A DNA stretch of 64,000 bases, from positions 1,957,058 through 2,021,057 of the forward strand of contig NZ_CP078093.1 of NCBI RefSeq assembly GCF_019203185.1, read 5' to 3'. The stretch is from Crassaminicella indica. Lineage in GTDB: Bacteria > Bacillota > Clostridia > Peptostreptococcales > Thermotaleaceae. A model generated the notes under the pieces. It was given only the letters and a program-made list of their open reading frames with translations, searched no databases and was not told where the DNA came from. A program made the position numbers and the translations under genes. How positions within the stretch are numbered: position 1 is the stretch's first letter; every line of letters begins with the position of its first letter. This document shows positions 9,684-16,815 of the stretch, piece after piece.

Positions 9684-9735
9684 TATAGGGATTCAACTTC
9701 AAAATGAAATATTATGTTGAAGTTGGATTCCTATA
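9684..9735. repeat. Long inverted repeat with 19-base arms
   Basis: The left arm 9684-9702 and right arm 9717-9735 pair over 19 positions with only two G-T wobbles, around a 14-base AT-rich loop. The arm consensus is TATAGGgATtCAACTTcAA. A related single arm occurs at 61573. It is not at the end of an annotated gene and has no T-run, so it looks more like a small palindromic repeat element than a terminator. Confidence 0.6.
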
Positions 9736-9787
9736 GATAAGCAGCTTAAAAATGAAATATAATAAACTTAAAGTTTAAGGGAAGGAA

Positions 9788-10483
9788 ATGCTTATGAATC
9801 AAACGGCTATATTAAAACAAAAAATAAAAGAATGGGGAGCTTCAAAGGTTGGATTTGGATATTTAGAAGATGTATTACCAGAAAATCTTAAGCATTTAAA
9901 AACAGGTATTTCGATTGCTGTAAGATTATCTGATGAAATTATTAGTCAAATAGAAGATATGCCGACACATACTTATTTTCACCATTACAGAACAGTAAAT
10001 GCTTTTATTGACCAAATGACTTTAAAAATAGCTCTAGAGCTTCAAAATTTGGGTTATTTGGCTATGCCTATTCCAGCATCTCAAAGCGTAAATAAAGATG
10101 GGAAAAAATATCGTGGAATTTTTCAGCATAGAACTGCAGCTACTAGAGCAGGTATTGGATGGATTGGCAAAAATGCGTGTTTAGTAACTGAAGAATTTGG
10201 ACCGAGAGTAAGGCTAGGAACAGTTCTTACTAATATGGATGCAAATTATGATGAGCCTATTGAAAAATCTCAATGTGGAGAATGTAAGAAATGTGTGAGC
10301 ATTTGTCCTGCATTAGCACTGAGAGGTGGATTATGGCATCCAGGAATTAAAAGAGAAGAATTAGTAGATGCAAAGGCTTGCAGTATGCATATGCATAATC
10401 ATTATCAGCATATAGGAAGAGGTGTGGTATGCGGACTTTGCATACGTGTATGTCCTAAGGGAAATAAAGTATTAAAAAGATAG
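9788..10483 (+). CDS. QueG-like double [4Fe-4S] cluster protein
   Basis: A 231-residue protein related to epoxyqueuosine reductase. The N-terminal part resembles the QueG cobalamin-binding fold, with the RTAATRAGIGWIGKNACLVT block. The C-terminal part holds two cluster motifs, CGECKKCVSICP (about residues 160-171) and CGLCIRVCPKGNK near the end. It is much shorter than QueG (about 370 residues) because it lacks the C-terminal repeat domain, so queuosine biosynthesis is not certain. ATG at 9788 or 9794 lies behind AGGGAAGGA. Single-gene unit. Confidence 0.8.
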   Translation: MLMNQTAILKQKIKEWGASKVGFGYLEDVLPENLKHLKTGISIAVRLSDEIISQIEDMPTHTYFHHYRTVNAFIDQMTLKIALELQNLGYLAMPIPASQSVNKDGKKYRGIFQHRTAATRAGIGWIGKNACLVTEEFGPRVRLGTVLTNMDANYDEPIEKSQCGECKKCVSICPALALRGGLWHPGIKREELVDAKACSMHMHNHYQHIGRGVVCGLCIRVCPKGNKVLKR

Positions 10484-10510
10484 GGTAGAAGACTACCCTA
10501 TGTCAATTTT
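10481..10510. terminator. Terminator hairpin
   Basis: TAGGGTAG pairs with CTACCCTA around an AAGA loop. It overlaps the stop of the QueG-like gene and lies at the 3' end of the - gene at 10498. Confidence 0.7.
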
Positions 10511-10686
10511 CTATTCATTTTTACCTTTACATCTTTTCGAATACCATGTTGATGACTGCTTTCTAATTGAGCTTTTTGAGATTTTGCTTCTCTTAGAAAA
10601 TGCCTTTCGTCGATTTTAAATGTTCTTCTGCTTGATTCTACTCGATGTCCTTTAATATTAGTATATTGGCTTCTTATAGTAGACAA
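10498..10686 (-). CDS. Small basic hypothetical protein
   Basis: A 62-residue, very basic and hydrophilic protein (many Arg, Lys, His, Gln) with no membrane segment. The start codon is TTG at 10686, supported by AAGGAGGT seven bases upstream. Composition such as RRTFKIDERHFLREAKSQKAQ suggests a nucleic-acid or surface-associated protein, but no family is recognised. It faces the QueG-like gene and shares its terminator. Confidence 0.55.
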   Translation of the reverse strand: MSTIRSQYTNIKGHRVESSRRTFKIDERHFLREAKSQKAQLESSHQHGIRKDVKVKMNRKLT

Positions 10687-10904
10687 GAGCAGACCTCCTT
10701 TAAAAGTTTTGAATGGGAATACCTCATATTTAGTTTTTGTGCATAGATAAAAATTATGTCTTGTAAAAATTTGATTTTACGATAAAAAATTATAAAAGCT
10801 TACAAAAAATAAACTTTTTTCAAGGTGTACAAGCTAGAATATTAATTGATAGTATTATATAATATAGATAAATATATTTATATACGAAAATGAGGGAGGA
10901 AAAG

Positions 10905-11978
10905 ATGAAAATACATAAAAAAATTATTGCAGTATTTATTTTAGCAGGATTATTATTTACTGGATGCACTTCAAAAGCTTCCCTAAATACTGACAAAGAA
11001 GAAAAAGAGGTTGTTAAAGTAGAAAAAAAGGAAGAAAAAAAAGACATTGACCTACAAAAGATTCAGCCTAATGAAGCAGGTCAGATTATGGTACTTATGT
11101 ATCATAGTATAGGAGAACCTGAAGCTGAATTTACAAGAACACCAGATAATTTTAGAAAAGATTTACAAACTTTATACGAGAAAGGATATAGACCTATTAG
11201 TTTAAAGGATTATGTATCAGGAAATATTACAACAGAGGCAGGTTTTACACCTGTTGTATTAACCTTTGATGATGGATGGCAAAATAATTTTAATTTAATG
11301 AAAAATGAAAACGAAGAATGGGTAATAGATCCAGATTGTGCTGTTGCAATTTTAGAGGAATTTCACAAAGAGCATCCAGATTTTCCGCTAGAAGCCACTT
11401 TTTTTATAAATGATAATATCCCATTTGGGCAGGAAGAGTATTTAGAATATAAGCTGAAATATATTGTTGAGAAGGGAATGGATATAGGAAATCATACAGC
11501 AACTCATGTGGATTATAAAAATGTGGATGCTGAGAGAATTCAAAAAGAATTAGGGAGTATTGTAAAATTAGTAAATAAATATTTACCTGATTATGAAGTA
11601 AATACTCATGCTCTTCCTTATGGGTCAAGACCTAAGGATAAGAGCTTATATAAATACTTAGTGTCAGGGAGCTATGATGGTATAGAGTATCATAATATTG
11701 CCATATTAAATGTAGGTTGGGATCCATATAAATCTCCTTATCATATCAAATTTGATCCTTTTTCTATTCACCGTGTAAGGGGGAGTGACCTCCAAAAATA
11801 TGTTAAAGGGGTAGGTATGTATGATTGGCTTAATCATTTTGAAAAAGGAAATCGAGTAAGATATGTATCTGATGGAGACCCTGATATAGTAACAGTTCCT
11901 GAAAATTATAAGAAAGTAATTGATCTTCAAAAAACAGGTAAAAAGAAAATAAGAACTTATATATTAAAAAAATCATAA
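10905..11978 (+). CDS. Polysaccharide deacetylase lipoprotein
   Basis: A 357-residue NodB-fold carbohydrate esterase anchored outside the membrane. The N terminus is a lipoprotein signal with lipobox LFTGC, then a Lys/Glu-rich linker. Catalytic motifs are MLMYHSIG, the metal/base motif LTFDDGW (about residue 125) and the HxxxH-type motif GNHTATH. Substrates of the family are N-acetylated cell-wall or exopolysaccharide sugars; the real substrate is unknown. The ATG at 10905 follows GGGAGG. Single gene closed by a bidirectional terminator. Confidence 0.9.
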   Translation: MKIHKKIIAVFILAGLLFTGCTSKASLNTDKEEKEVVKVEKKEEKKDIDLQKIQPNEAGQIMVLMYHSIGEPEAEFTRTPDNFRKDLQTLYEKGYRPISLKDYVSGNITTEAGFTPVVLTFDDGWQNNFNLMKNENEEWVIDPDCAVAILEEFHKEHPDFPLEATFFINDNIPFGQEEYLEYKLKYIVEKGMDIGNHTATHVDYKNVDAERIQKELGSIVKLVNKYLPDYEVNTHALPYGSRPKDKSLYKYLVSGSYDGIEYHNIAILNVGWDPYKSPYHIKFDPFSIHRVRGSDLQKYVKGVGMYDWLNHFEKGNRVRYVSDGDPDIVTVPENYKKVIDLQKTGKKKIRTYILKKS

Positions 11979-12006
11979 GATAGCTCAAGCTATCTTATGA
12001 TTTTTT
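11974..12006. terminator. Bidirectional terminator
   Basis: ATAAGATAGCT pairs with AGCTATCTTAT, followed by a T-run. It separates the converging deacetylase and Na/Pi transporter genes. Confidence 0.85.
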
Positions 12007-12919
12007 TAGATACTAATACGAATAATTTTACAAAAGGAAGCAATAAAATAACATTGATTATATTAAATAATGTGTGTGCATGGGCAATTTGTCTTACTGA
12101 ATTGAGAGGACTTAAGATGCATACAAAATGAGAAAATGAATAGATAAAAGGATATAGGATTATTGAGCCTGTTATATTGAATAAAAGATGAATAATGGCA
12201 GCTCTTTTTCCGTTTTTATTAGTAGCTATGCTAGAAAAAAGTGTTGTAGCACATGTACCAATGTTTTGTCCCATAATAATAGGTGTAGCTTGATAAATAT
12301 TTATAAGTCCTAAGTGAGCAAGGCTTTGAAGCATTGCAACAGAAGTGCTGCTACTTTGAATTATGGCAGTAGTTATAGTACCTATGAAAATTCCCTTTAA
12401 AGGATTATTTTCTATAGACAGTATGAATTCTTTAAAGTTCATGAGATTTTGTAATGGGTTTAGAAAAGAAACCATCCATTTCATTCCTAAAAAAAGAAAT
12501 GAAAATCCAATGAAAAATTTACCGATGTTTTTGCATGCTTTGGAAAACCTTAAGAAGAACAATACTATGCCTAAAAGGAATAAATAAGGGACAAATAGGA
12601 AAAAATCAAAGCTTACAAGCTGTGCTGTAAAGGTAGTGCCTATATTTGCACCCATCAATATAAAAGCTGCTTGATGAAGGTTCATTGCTTTAGAATTTAC
12701 TAAACTGACAACTAATATTGAAGTTGTGCTGCTACTTTGAGTAAGAGCTGTTGCAGCAATTCCTGAAAATATACCTAATATAGGATTTGCTGTGAGGAGG
12801 GTAACTATTTTTTTTAATTGATTACTGCATAAATTCTTTATAGAGTTGTTTAATAAAATCATACCTATAAAAAAAAGCATTATACCACAAAAGGTTCCTA
12901 CAATGATAGCAAATAACAT
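11990..12919 (-). CDS. Na/Pi cotransporter family protein
   Basis: A 309-residue integral membrane protein. The two inverted Na/Pi-cotransporter repeats each carry the signature QSSS: ATALTQSSSTTSILVVSL near residue 60 and TTAIIQSSSTSVAMLQSL near residue 183. There are about eight to nine hydrophobic helices. It is predicted to import phosphate with sodium. Many bacterial NptA-type proteins add a PhoU-like C-terminal domain; this one ends after the membrane part. ATG at 12919 has AAGGAGC upstream. Confidence 0.88.
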   Translation of the reverse strand: MLFAIIVGTFCGIMLFFIGMILLNNSIKNLCSNQLKKIVTLLTANPILGIFSGIAATALTQSSSTTSILVVSLVNSKAMNLHQAAFILMGANIGTTFTAQLVSFDFFLFVPYLFLLGIVLFFLRFSKACKNIGKFFIGFSFLFLGMKWMVSFLNPLQNLMNFKEFILSIENNPLKGIFIGTITTAIIQSSSTSVAMLQSLAHLGLINIYQATPIIMGQNIGTCATTLFSSIATNKNGKRAAIIHLLFNITGSIILYPFIYSFSHFVCILSPLNSVRQIAHAHTLFNIINVILLLPFVKLFVLVSKKIIR

Positions 12920-13084
12920 AAAACCTTGCTCCTTTTCAATATTTGGAAAAAGTCTATCTTTAGTATTTTACAAAGGAAGACTTTTTTTTATGACTAAAAA
13001 TATTGAAATATTTTTAGCATATTAGCATAATTTTAGAATACATTTAGTATTATAATAACAATGGATAATTGAGGGGGAGTTAAG

Positions 13085-13861
13085 ATGAGAATATGGATTA
13101 TTAATCGAAGATTGGTTTTAAGTACCATATTCATTTTATTGTTTGTAGGGGTGTCCTTTTTTTATCTTGGAGATTTTGGAGAAATGATTGTAGGTGTAAT
13201 GAATAGAGATAAAGCTTTACCTATATATTGTGTAGATACAGAGGAAAAGAAAATTGCAATAAGCTTTGATGCAGCTTGGGGAGATCAGTATACAGATGGC
13301 ATATTAGATATTTTAGATAAATATAATGTAAAAACAACATTTTTTTTGGTAGGATTTTGGGTGGATAAATACCCAGATATGGTAAAAAAAATTCATGAAA
13401 AGGGGCATGATATTGGAAATCATTCTAGTACACATCCTCATATGTCAAAATTATCTGTAGAACAAATCAGTAAAGAACTAAATGAAACAGGGGAAAAAAT
13501 CGAAAAAATTACAGCAAAAAAACCGATATTGTTTAGACCACCATTTGGAGATTATAACAATCAATTAATTGATACAGCAAAAGAAAATGGATACTATACT
13601 ATTCAGTGGGATGTGGATTCCCTTGACTGGAAAGAATTAGGTGTTCAACCAGTAGTAGATCGGGTTACACGAAATGTGAAAAATGGATCTATTGTGTTGT
13701 TTCATAATAATGCAAAATATGTATTAGAGTACCTACCACTTGTGATTGAAAGATTGCAAAAAGAAGGATATGAAATCGTACCTATATCAGAACTAATTAT
13801 AAAGAAAGATTTTTATATAGATCATACAGGAATGCAGAAACCAAAAAAAGAAAATGAATAA
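13085..13861 (+). CDS. pdaB: PdaB-type polysaccharide deacetylase
   Basis: A 258-residue NodB-fold protein with one N-terminal membrane anchor (about residues 10-28). Motif 1 is SFDAAWG, where the usual second metal Asp of TFDDG is replaced, a feature I associate with the PdaB/YlxY sporulation branch. Motif 2 is NHSSTHPHM (metal His pair), motif 3 RPPFGDYN, and the end has LFHNNAKYV. PdaB homologues are needed to keep spores dormant, acting on cortex peptidoglycan. ATG at 13085 follows GAGGGGGAG. The next feature is a T-box, so it is transcribed alone. Confidence 0.85.
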   Translation: MRIWIINRRLVLSTIFILLFVGVSFFYLGDFGEMIVGVMNRDKALPIYCVDTEEKKIAISFDAAWGDQYTDGILDILDKYNVKTTFFLVGFWVDKYPDMVKKIHEKGHDIGNHSSTHPHMSKLSVEQISKELNETGEKIEKITAKKPILFRPPFGDYNNQLIDTAKENGYYTIQWDVDSLDWKELGVQPVVDRVTRNVKNGSIVLFHNNAKYVLEYLPLVIERLQKEGYEIVPISELIIKKDFYIDHTGMQKPKKENE

Positions 13862-13896
13862 GTCGATGTAAGGCAGATGAAGGCGAAAATATTATG

Positions 13897-13925
13897 TTGA
13901 CTTTTTTAAAAAGGTTTTGTATAAT
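13897..13925 (+). promoter_or_regulatory. Sigma-A promoter of the NSS transporter leader
   Basis: TTGACT (13897-13902), 17-bp spacer, TATAAT (13920-13925), immediately before the T-box leader. Confidence 0.75.
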
Positions 13926-13954
13926 AATACACAACTATAAAAATAGTCAAATGC

Positions 13955-14167
13955 TTTGAAAGAGAATAGTAAAAAAATGATGTTCTACAGAGAGTAAGCT
14001 GGTGGTGAGAGGCTTGCGAACTAGTTTTTTGAACCCGCTCTGGAGCATATGGTGATTAAGCCATTACGTTTCTAATCACGTTACGATTAGCTTAAGTGAG
14101 CCAATTGGCTAATAAGGGTGGTACCGCGAGTAAGTTCTCGTCCCTTCTCGGGATGAGGACTTTTTTG
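13955..14167 (+). ncRNA. T-box leader, apparent proline specifier
   Basis: The T-box AGGGTGGTACCGCG is at 14115-14128 and the terminator (AAGTTCTCGTCCC paired with GGGATGAGGACTT, T-run) at 14132-14167. In Stem I, AGAGAGTAA pairs with CTCT, and the specifier strand reads TTGAACCCGCTCT. Aligning it with the valS leader in this window puts the codon at CCC 14034-14036, followed by purine G; shifting one base gives CCG. Both are proline codons. It would induce the amino-acid transporter when tRNA-Pro is uncharged. Confidence 0.88.
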
Positions 14168-14228
14168 ATTTTTGTTTTAAAAGTTTATGTAAACATTGTT
14201 CTGTAAAATAAAACAAAGGAGGAATTAT

Positions 14229-15725
14229 ATGAGTAAAAAAGAACAATGGGGTAGCAGATGGGGATTCATTGCTGCATCCATGGGAATGGCTATAGGAACA
14301 GGGAACATATGGAGATTCCCACGGGTGGCAGCATCTAATGGAGGAGGTCCATTTCTAATTGCTTGGACTGTTGCTTTATTTGTTTGGGCCATTCCATTGC
14401 TTATGGGTGAGATGGTAATGGGTAGAAAAACAGGCTTAGGAACTATAGGAGCCTTTCGCGATTTTGTAGGACGTAAATTTGCGTGGATGGGGACATGGAT
14501 TGCTGCAATATGTTTGGCAATTATGTTTTATTACTCAGTTATTATGGGCTGGTGTATGAAGTATTTCACATTGGCTATTTCAGGTGCTTTTAAACCTGGA
14601 ATGGGAACAGAAGCTACCGAAGCTATATGGAATACTTTTACGACTACACCGTCACAGACAATATTTTTTCACTTTATAGCTATAAGCATTGCAGGGGTTA
14701 TTATTTATAAAGGTGTAAATGAAGGAATTGAAAAAGCTAGCAAAATTATGATCCCAACATTATTTTTATTATTAATTTTTGCAGTAATAAGATCCCTAAC
14801 ACTTCCTGGTGCGACAAAGGGTCTTGAATATTTATTCAGTCCTAAGTTGCATATGCTGAAAAATCCTAAAATTTGGCTTGAAGCATTTACCCAAGCAGCA
14901 TGGTCAACTGGAGCTGGATGGGGCTTTATTATCACTTATGCAGTTTATACAAAGAAAAAAGAAGATATTGCGGCAAATTGTATGATTATGGGCTTTGGAA
15001 ATAACGTAGGCTCTTTAATTGCAGGACTTACAATACTTCCAGCAATATTTGCTTTATCTCCAAATCAAGCATTTATTAATGAAGCAATCACTTCTGGAAA
15101 TACGGGACTTGCATTTATTTATTTAGCACAGCTTTTTCCAACAATGCCAGCTGGAAGATTGCTTGCAGCAATTTTCTTTTTAGCTATGGCTATTGCAGCA
15201 TTATCATCGTTACTTCCAATGATCGAGGTTGGTGTAAGGAATTTAATGGATATGGGTATGAATCGTAAAAAAGCAACGCTACTTATAATTATTGGAGGGT
15301 TTATATTTGGAATTCCTTCAGCTTATAGTCTAGATTTTTTAAATAATCAAGACTTTGTATTAGGAATTGGTTTATTGATAAGTGGATTATTTGTGGCATT
15401 TGCTCTAATGAAATATGGATTAGAAGAGATAAGAAATAAGATCATTAATACAGAATGGTCAGATATAAAGGTAGGAAAATGGTGGAGTGTATGTGTGAAA
15501 TTGTTCCCTGTATTTTTTGTAAGTCTTACTGGATGGTGGATGTGGCAGGCTGTAGGTTGGTATCCTGATAGTTGGTGGAATCCATTTGAAGTATATAGCC
15601 CTGGAACAATATTACTTCAAGTTGCTTTTTGGATTATTATAGGACTTTTGACTAATAATCTATTAGCAAATAAGATTGGACAAGGAAGAGATATTACTGA
15701 AATATCTTTAGGAGAGGAGAAATAA
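14229..15725 (+). CDS. NSS-family sodium-dependent amino-acid transporter
   Basis: A 498-residue neurotransmitter:sodium symporter homologue with about 12 hydrophobic helices. The N-terminal signature WGSRWGFIAASMGMAIGTGN and IWRFPRVAASNGGGPFLIAW forms the unwound TM1 Na/substrate site. ATG at 14229 follows AAAGGAGG; the frame runs upstream to 14196 without a ribosome site. It is expected to import an amino acid driven by sodium. The T-box upstream suggests proline, though family sequence alone does not fix the substrate. Its 3' end holds the ribosome site of the mini-subunit gene at 15727. Confidence 0.95.
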   Translation: MSKKEQWGSRWGFIAASMGMAIGTGNIWRFPRVAASNGGGPFLIAWTVALFVWAIPLLMGEMVMGRKTGLGTIGAFRDFVGRKFAWMGTWIAAICLAIMFYYSVIMGWCMKYFTLAISGAFKPGMGTEATEAIWNTFTTTPSQTIFFHFIAISIAGVIIYKGVNEGIEKASKIMIPTLFLLLIFAVIRSLTLPGATKGLEYLFSPKLHMLKNPKIWLEAFTQAAWSTGAGWGFIITYAVYTKKKEDIAANCMIMGFGNNVGSLIAGLTILPAIFALSPNQAFINEAITSGNTGLAFIYLAQLFPTMPAGRLLAAIFFLAMAIAALSSLLPMIEVGVRNLMDMGMNRKKATLLIIIGGFIFGIPSAYSLDFLNNQDFVLGIGLLISGLFVAFALMKYGLEEIRNKIINTEWSDIKVGKWWSVCVKLFPVFFVSLTGWWMWQAVGWYPDSWWNPFEVYSPGTILLQVAFWIIIGLLTNNLLANKIGQGRDITEISLGEEK

Positions 15726-15726
15726 T

Positions 15727-15828
15727 ATGTCAGGAACATCTATTTTTATGATGAGTATTACCTTGGGCTTTTATTTTATAGGATTTATTTTATTGCTAAA
15801 CAAAGCTTTTAAATCAGAGAATAGTTAA
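15727..15828 (+). CDS. MetS-like NSS transporter small subunit
   Basis: A 33-residue single-helix membrane peptide (MSGTSIFMMSITLGFYFIGF then LLLNKAFKSENS). It begins one base after the transporter stop, with its GGAGAGGAG site inside the end of the transporter gene, so the two are translationally linked. Tiny partners of this kind (MetS, with MetP) are known for bacterial NSS methionine/alanine transporters, and the size, single helix and position fit. A terminator follows directly. Confidence 0.85.
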   Translation: MSGTSIFMMSITLGFYFIGFILLLNKAFKSENS

Positions 15829-15843
15829 TATTATAGATGAATG

Positions 15844-15877
15844 AAAAGAGGTGTGGTCGTGCATACCTCTTTTTTTA
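15844..15877 (+). terminator. Terminator of the NSS transporter operon
   Basis: AAAAGAGGT pairs with ACCTCTTTT and is followed by a T-run. The group II-like GTGCG 5' end starts within two bases of it, which is the class IIC insertion habit. Confidence 0.85.
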
Positions 15878-15878
15878 T

Positions 15879-16055
15879 GTGCGCCCAGCATGGGCGATAA
15901 CTTGGCGGTGAAAGTCCGCTGTGGGCTTGGTAGTGGGAACCACTAGCCGAAGGCAAGGGTGTCCACCGTGAGGTGGAATCTGAAGGAAGTGTTAATGGTA
16001 GATAAATTAATTATCTACCTCCTACTCGATAGAAAAAGTACATATTTTATACAAG
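15879..16055 (+). ncRNA. 5' fragment of a group IIC-like intron (domain I)
   Basis: It starts with the group II 5' boundary GTGCGCCCAGCATGGGCG at 15879 and continues with the conserved domain I text AGCCGAAGGCAAGGGTG, a CCACC-GTGA-GGTGG hairpin and GGAATCTGAAGGAAG ending near 15989. This agrees from memory with class IIC introns such as the Oceanobacillus one. At least five stable hairpins are visible, including GGTAGATAA/TTATCTACC at 15997-16019. Similarity weakens after 15990 and the 3' limit is uncertain. No maturase gene, domain V or domain VI is present, so it cannot splice alone. It sits immediately downstream of a terminator, as class IIC introns do. Confidence 0.75.
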
Positions 16056-16156
16056 AAAGAGAAAAATAAGATAAAGTAGCACTCTTTGAGGTGATTTTAA
16101 CAGTCGATAAAAATATATAAAAATCTATAAAAAACCATTAAACAATTTGTATATTT

Positions 16157-16174
16157 CTGATATTCTAATATCAG
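16157..16174 (+). promoter_or_regulatory. Palindromic operator-like site before tnpA
   Basis: CTGATATT-CT-AATATCAG is a perfect 8-bp inverted repeat ending just before the AGAGGTG ribosome site of tnpA. A MerR-like TnpA could bind here and repress itself, or a hairpin could hide the start. Confidence 0.5.
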
Positions 16175-16185
16175 AGGTGATGTTA

Positions 16186-16815
16186 ATGTATTCAATAGGA
16201 AAATTTTCAGAAAAATTAGGTGTAACAATACAAACTTTAAGGAATTGGGATAAAGAAGGGAAATTGTGTCCAATTAAACTTGCTAGTGGACACAGAAGGT
16301 ATACAGATGAACATTTTATAATAGCTAGTAATTTACTTCAAAAACCCTTACCACGAAAAACTATTGTCTATGCAAGAGTATCTTCAAATAAGCAAAAGAA
16401 TGAATTAGAACATCAACTTGAAAATTTAAAGCAGTTCTGTATTGCTAAAGGATATGTTATAGATGAAATCTTTTCAGATATTGGAAGTGCTTTAAATTAC
16501 AACAGACCTAAATTTCAAAAAATGTGGGATTTAATTTTATCTAATCAAGTTGAAAGAATAATAATTGCTTATAAGGATAGGTTTGTACGATTTGGTTATG
16601 AATTCTTTGAAAGCATTTGTAAAAAATATAATGTAGAAATTATAGTTATGAACAACACAGAAGAAAAAACTTACGAACAAGAAATGGTTGAAGATTTAAT
16701 GACAATAGTTCATGTTTTTTCTGCTAGGCTTTATGGTAGTAGAAGTTATAAGCAAAAGAAAATAAAAAAAGTGGTAAAGGAGTTTTTTGAAGATGGGATT
16801 CAAGAAGAAAAATGA
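16186..16815 (+). CDS. tnpA: IS607 TnpA serine recombinase
   Basis: A 209-residue transposase. Residues 1-45 are a MerR-type helix-turn-helix (IGKFSEKLGVTIQTLRNWDKEG, then HRRYTDEHF). Residues 58-205 are a small serine-resolvase catalytic domain with YARVSS (nucleophilic Ser at 66-67, Arg 64), the IAYKDRFVRFGYEFFE motif and a C-terminal helical tail. This order, DNA-binding domain first, defines the IS607 type. ATG at 16186 has AGAGGTG six bases upstream; the upstream in-frame TTG/ATG codons lack spacing. It catalyses excision and insertion and appears intact. Confidence 0.95.
   Translation: MYSIGKFSEKLGVTIQTLRNWDKEGKLCPIKLASGHRRYTDEHFIIASNLLQKPLPRKTIVYARVSSNKQKNELEHQLENLKQFCIAKGYVIDEIFSDIGSALNYNRPKFQKMWDLILSNQVERIIIAYKDRFVRFGYEFFESICKKYNVEIIVMNNTEEKTYEQEMVEDLMTIVHVFSARLYGSRSYKQKKIKKVVKEFFEDGIQEEK

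Noticed and set aside
14031-14046. TGG in CTCTGGAGC read as a tryptophan specifier of the second T-box
   Set aside because: That TGG lies in the 3' strand of the basal stem, after CTCT which pairs with AGAG. By alignment with the valine leader the specifier is upstream, at the CCC after GAA.
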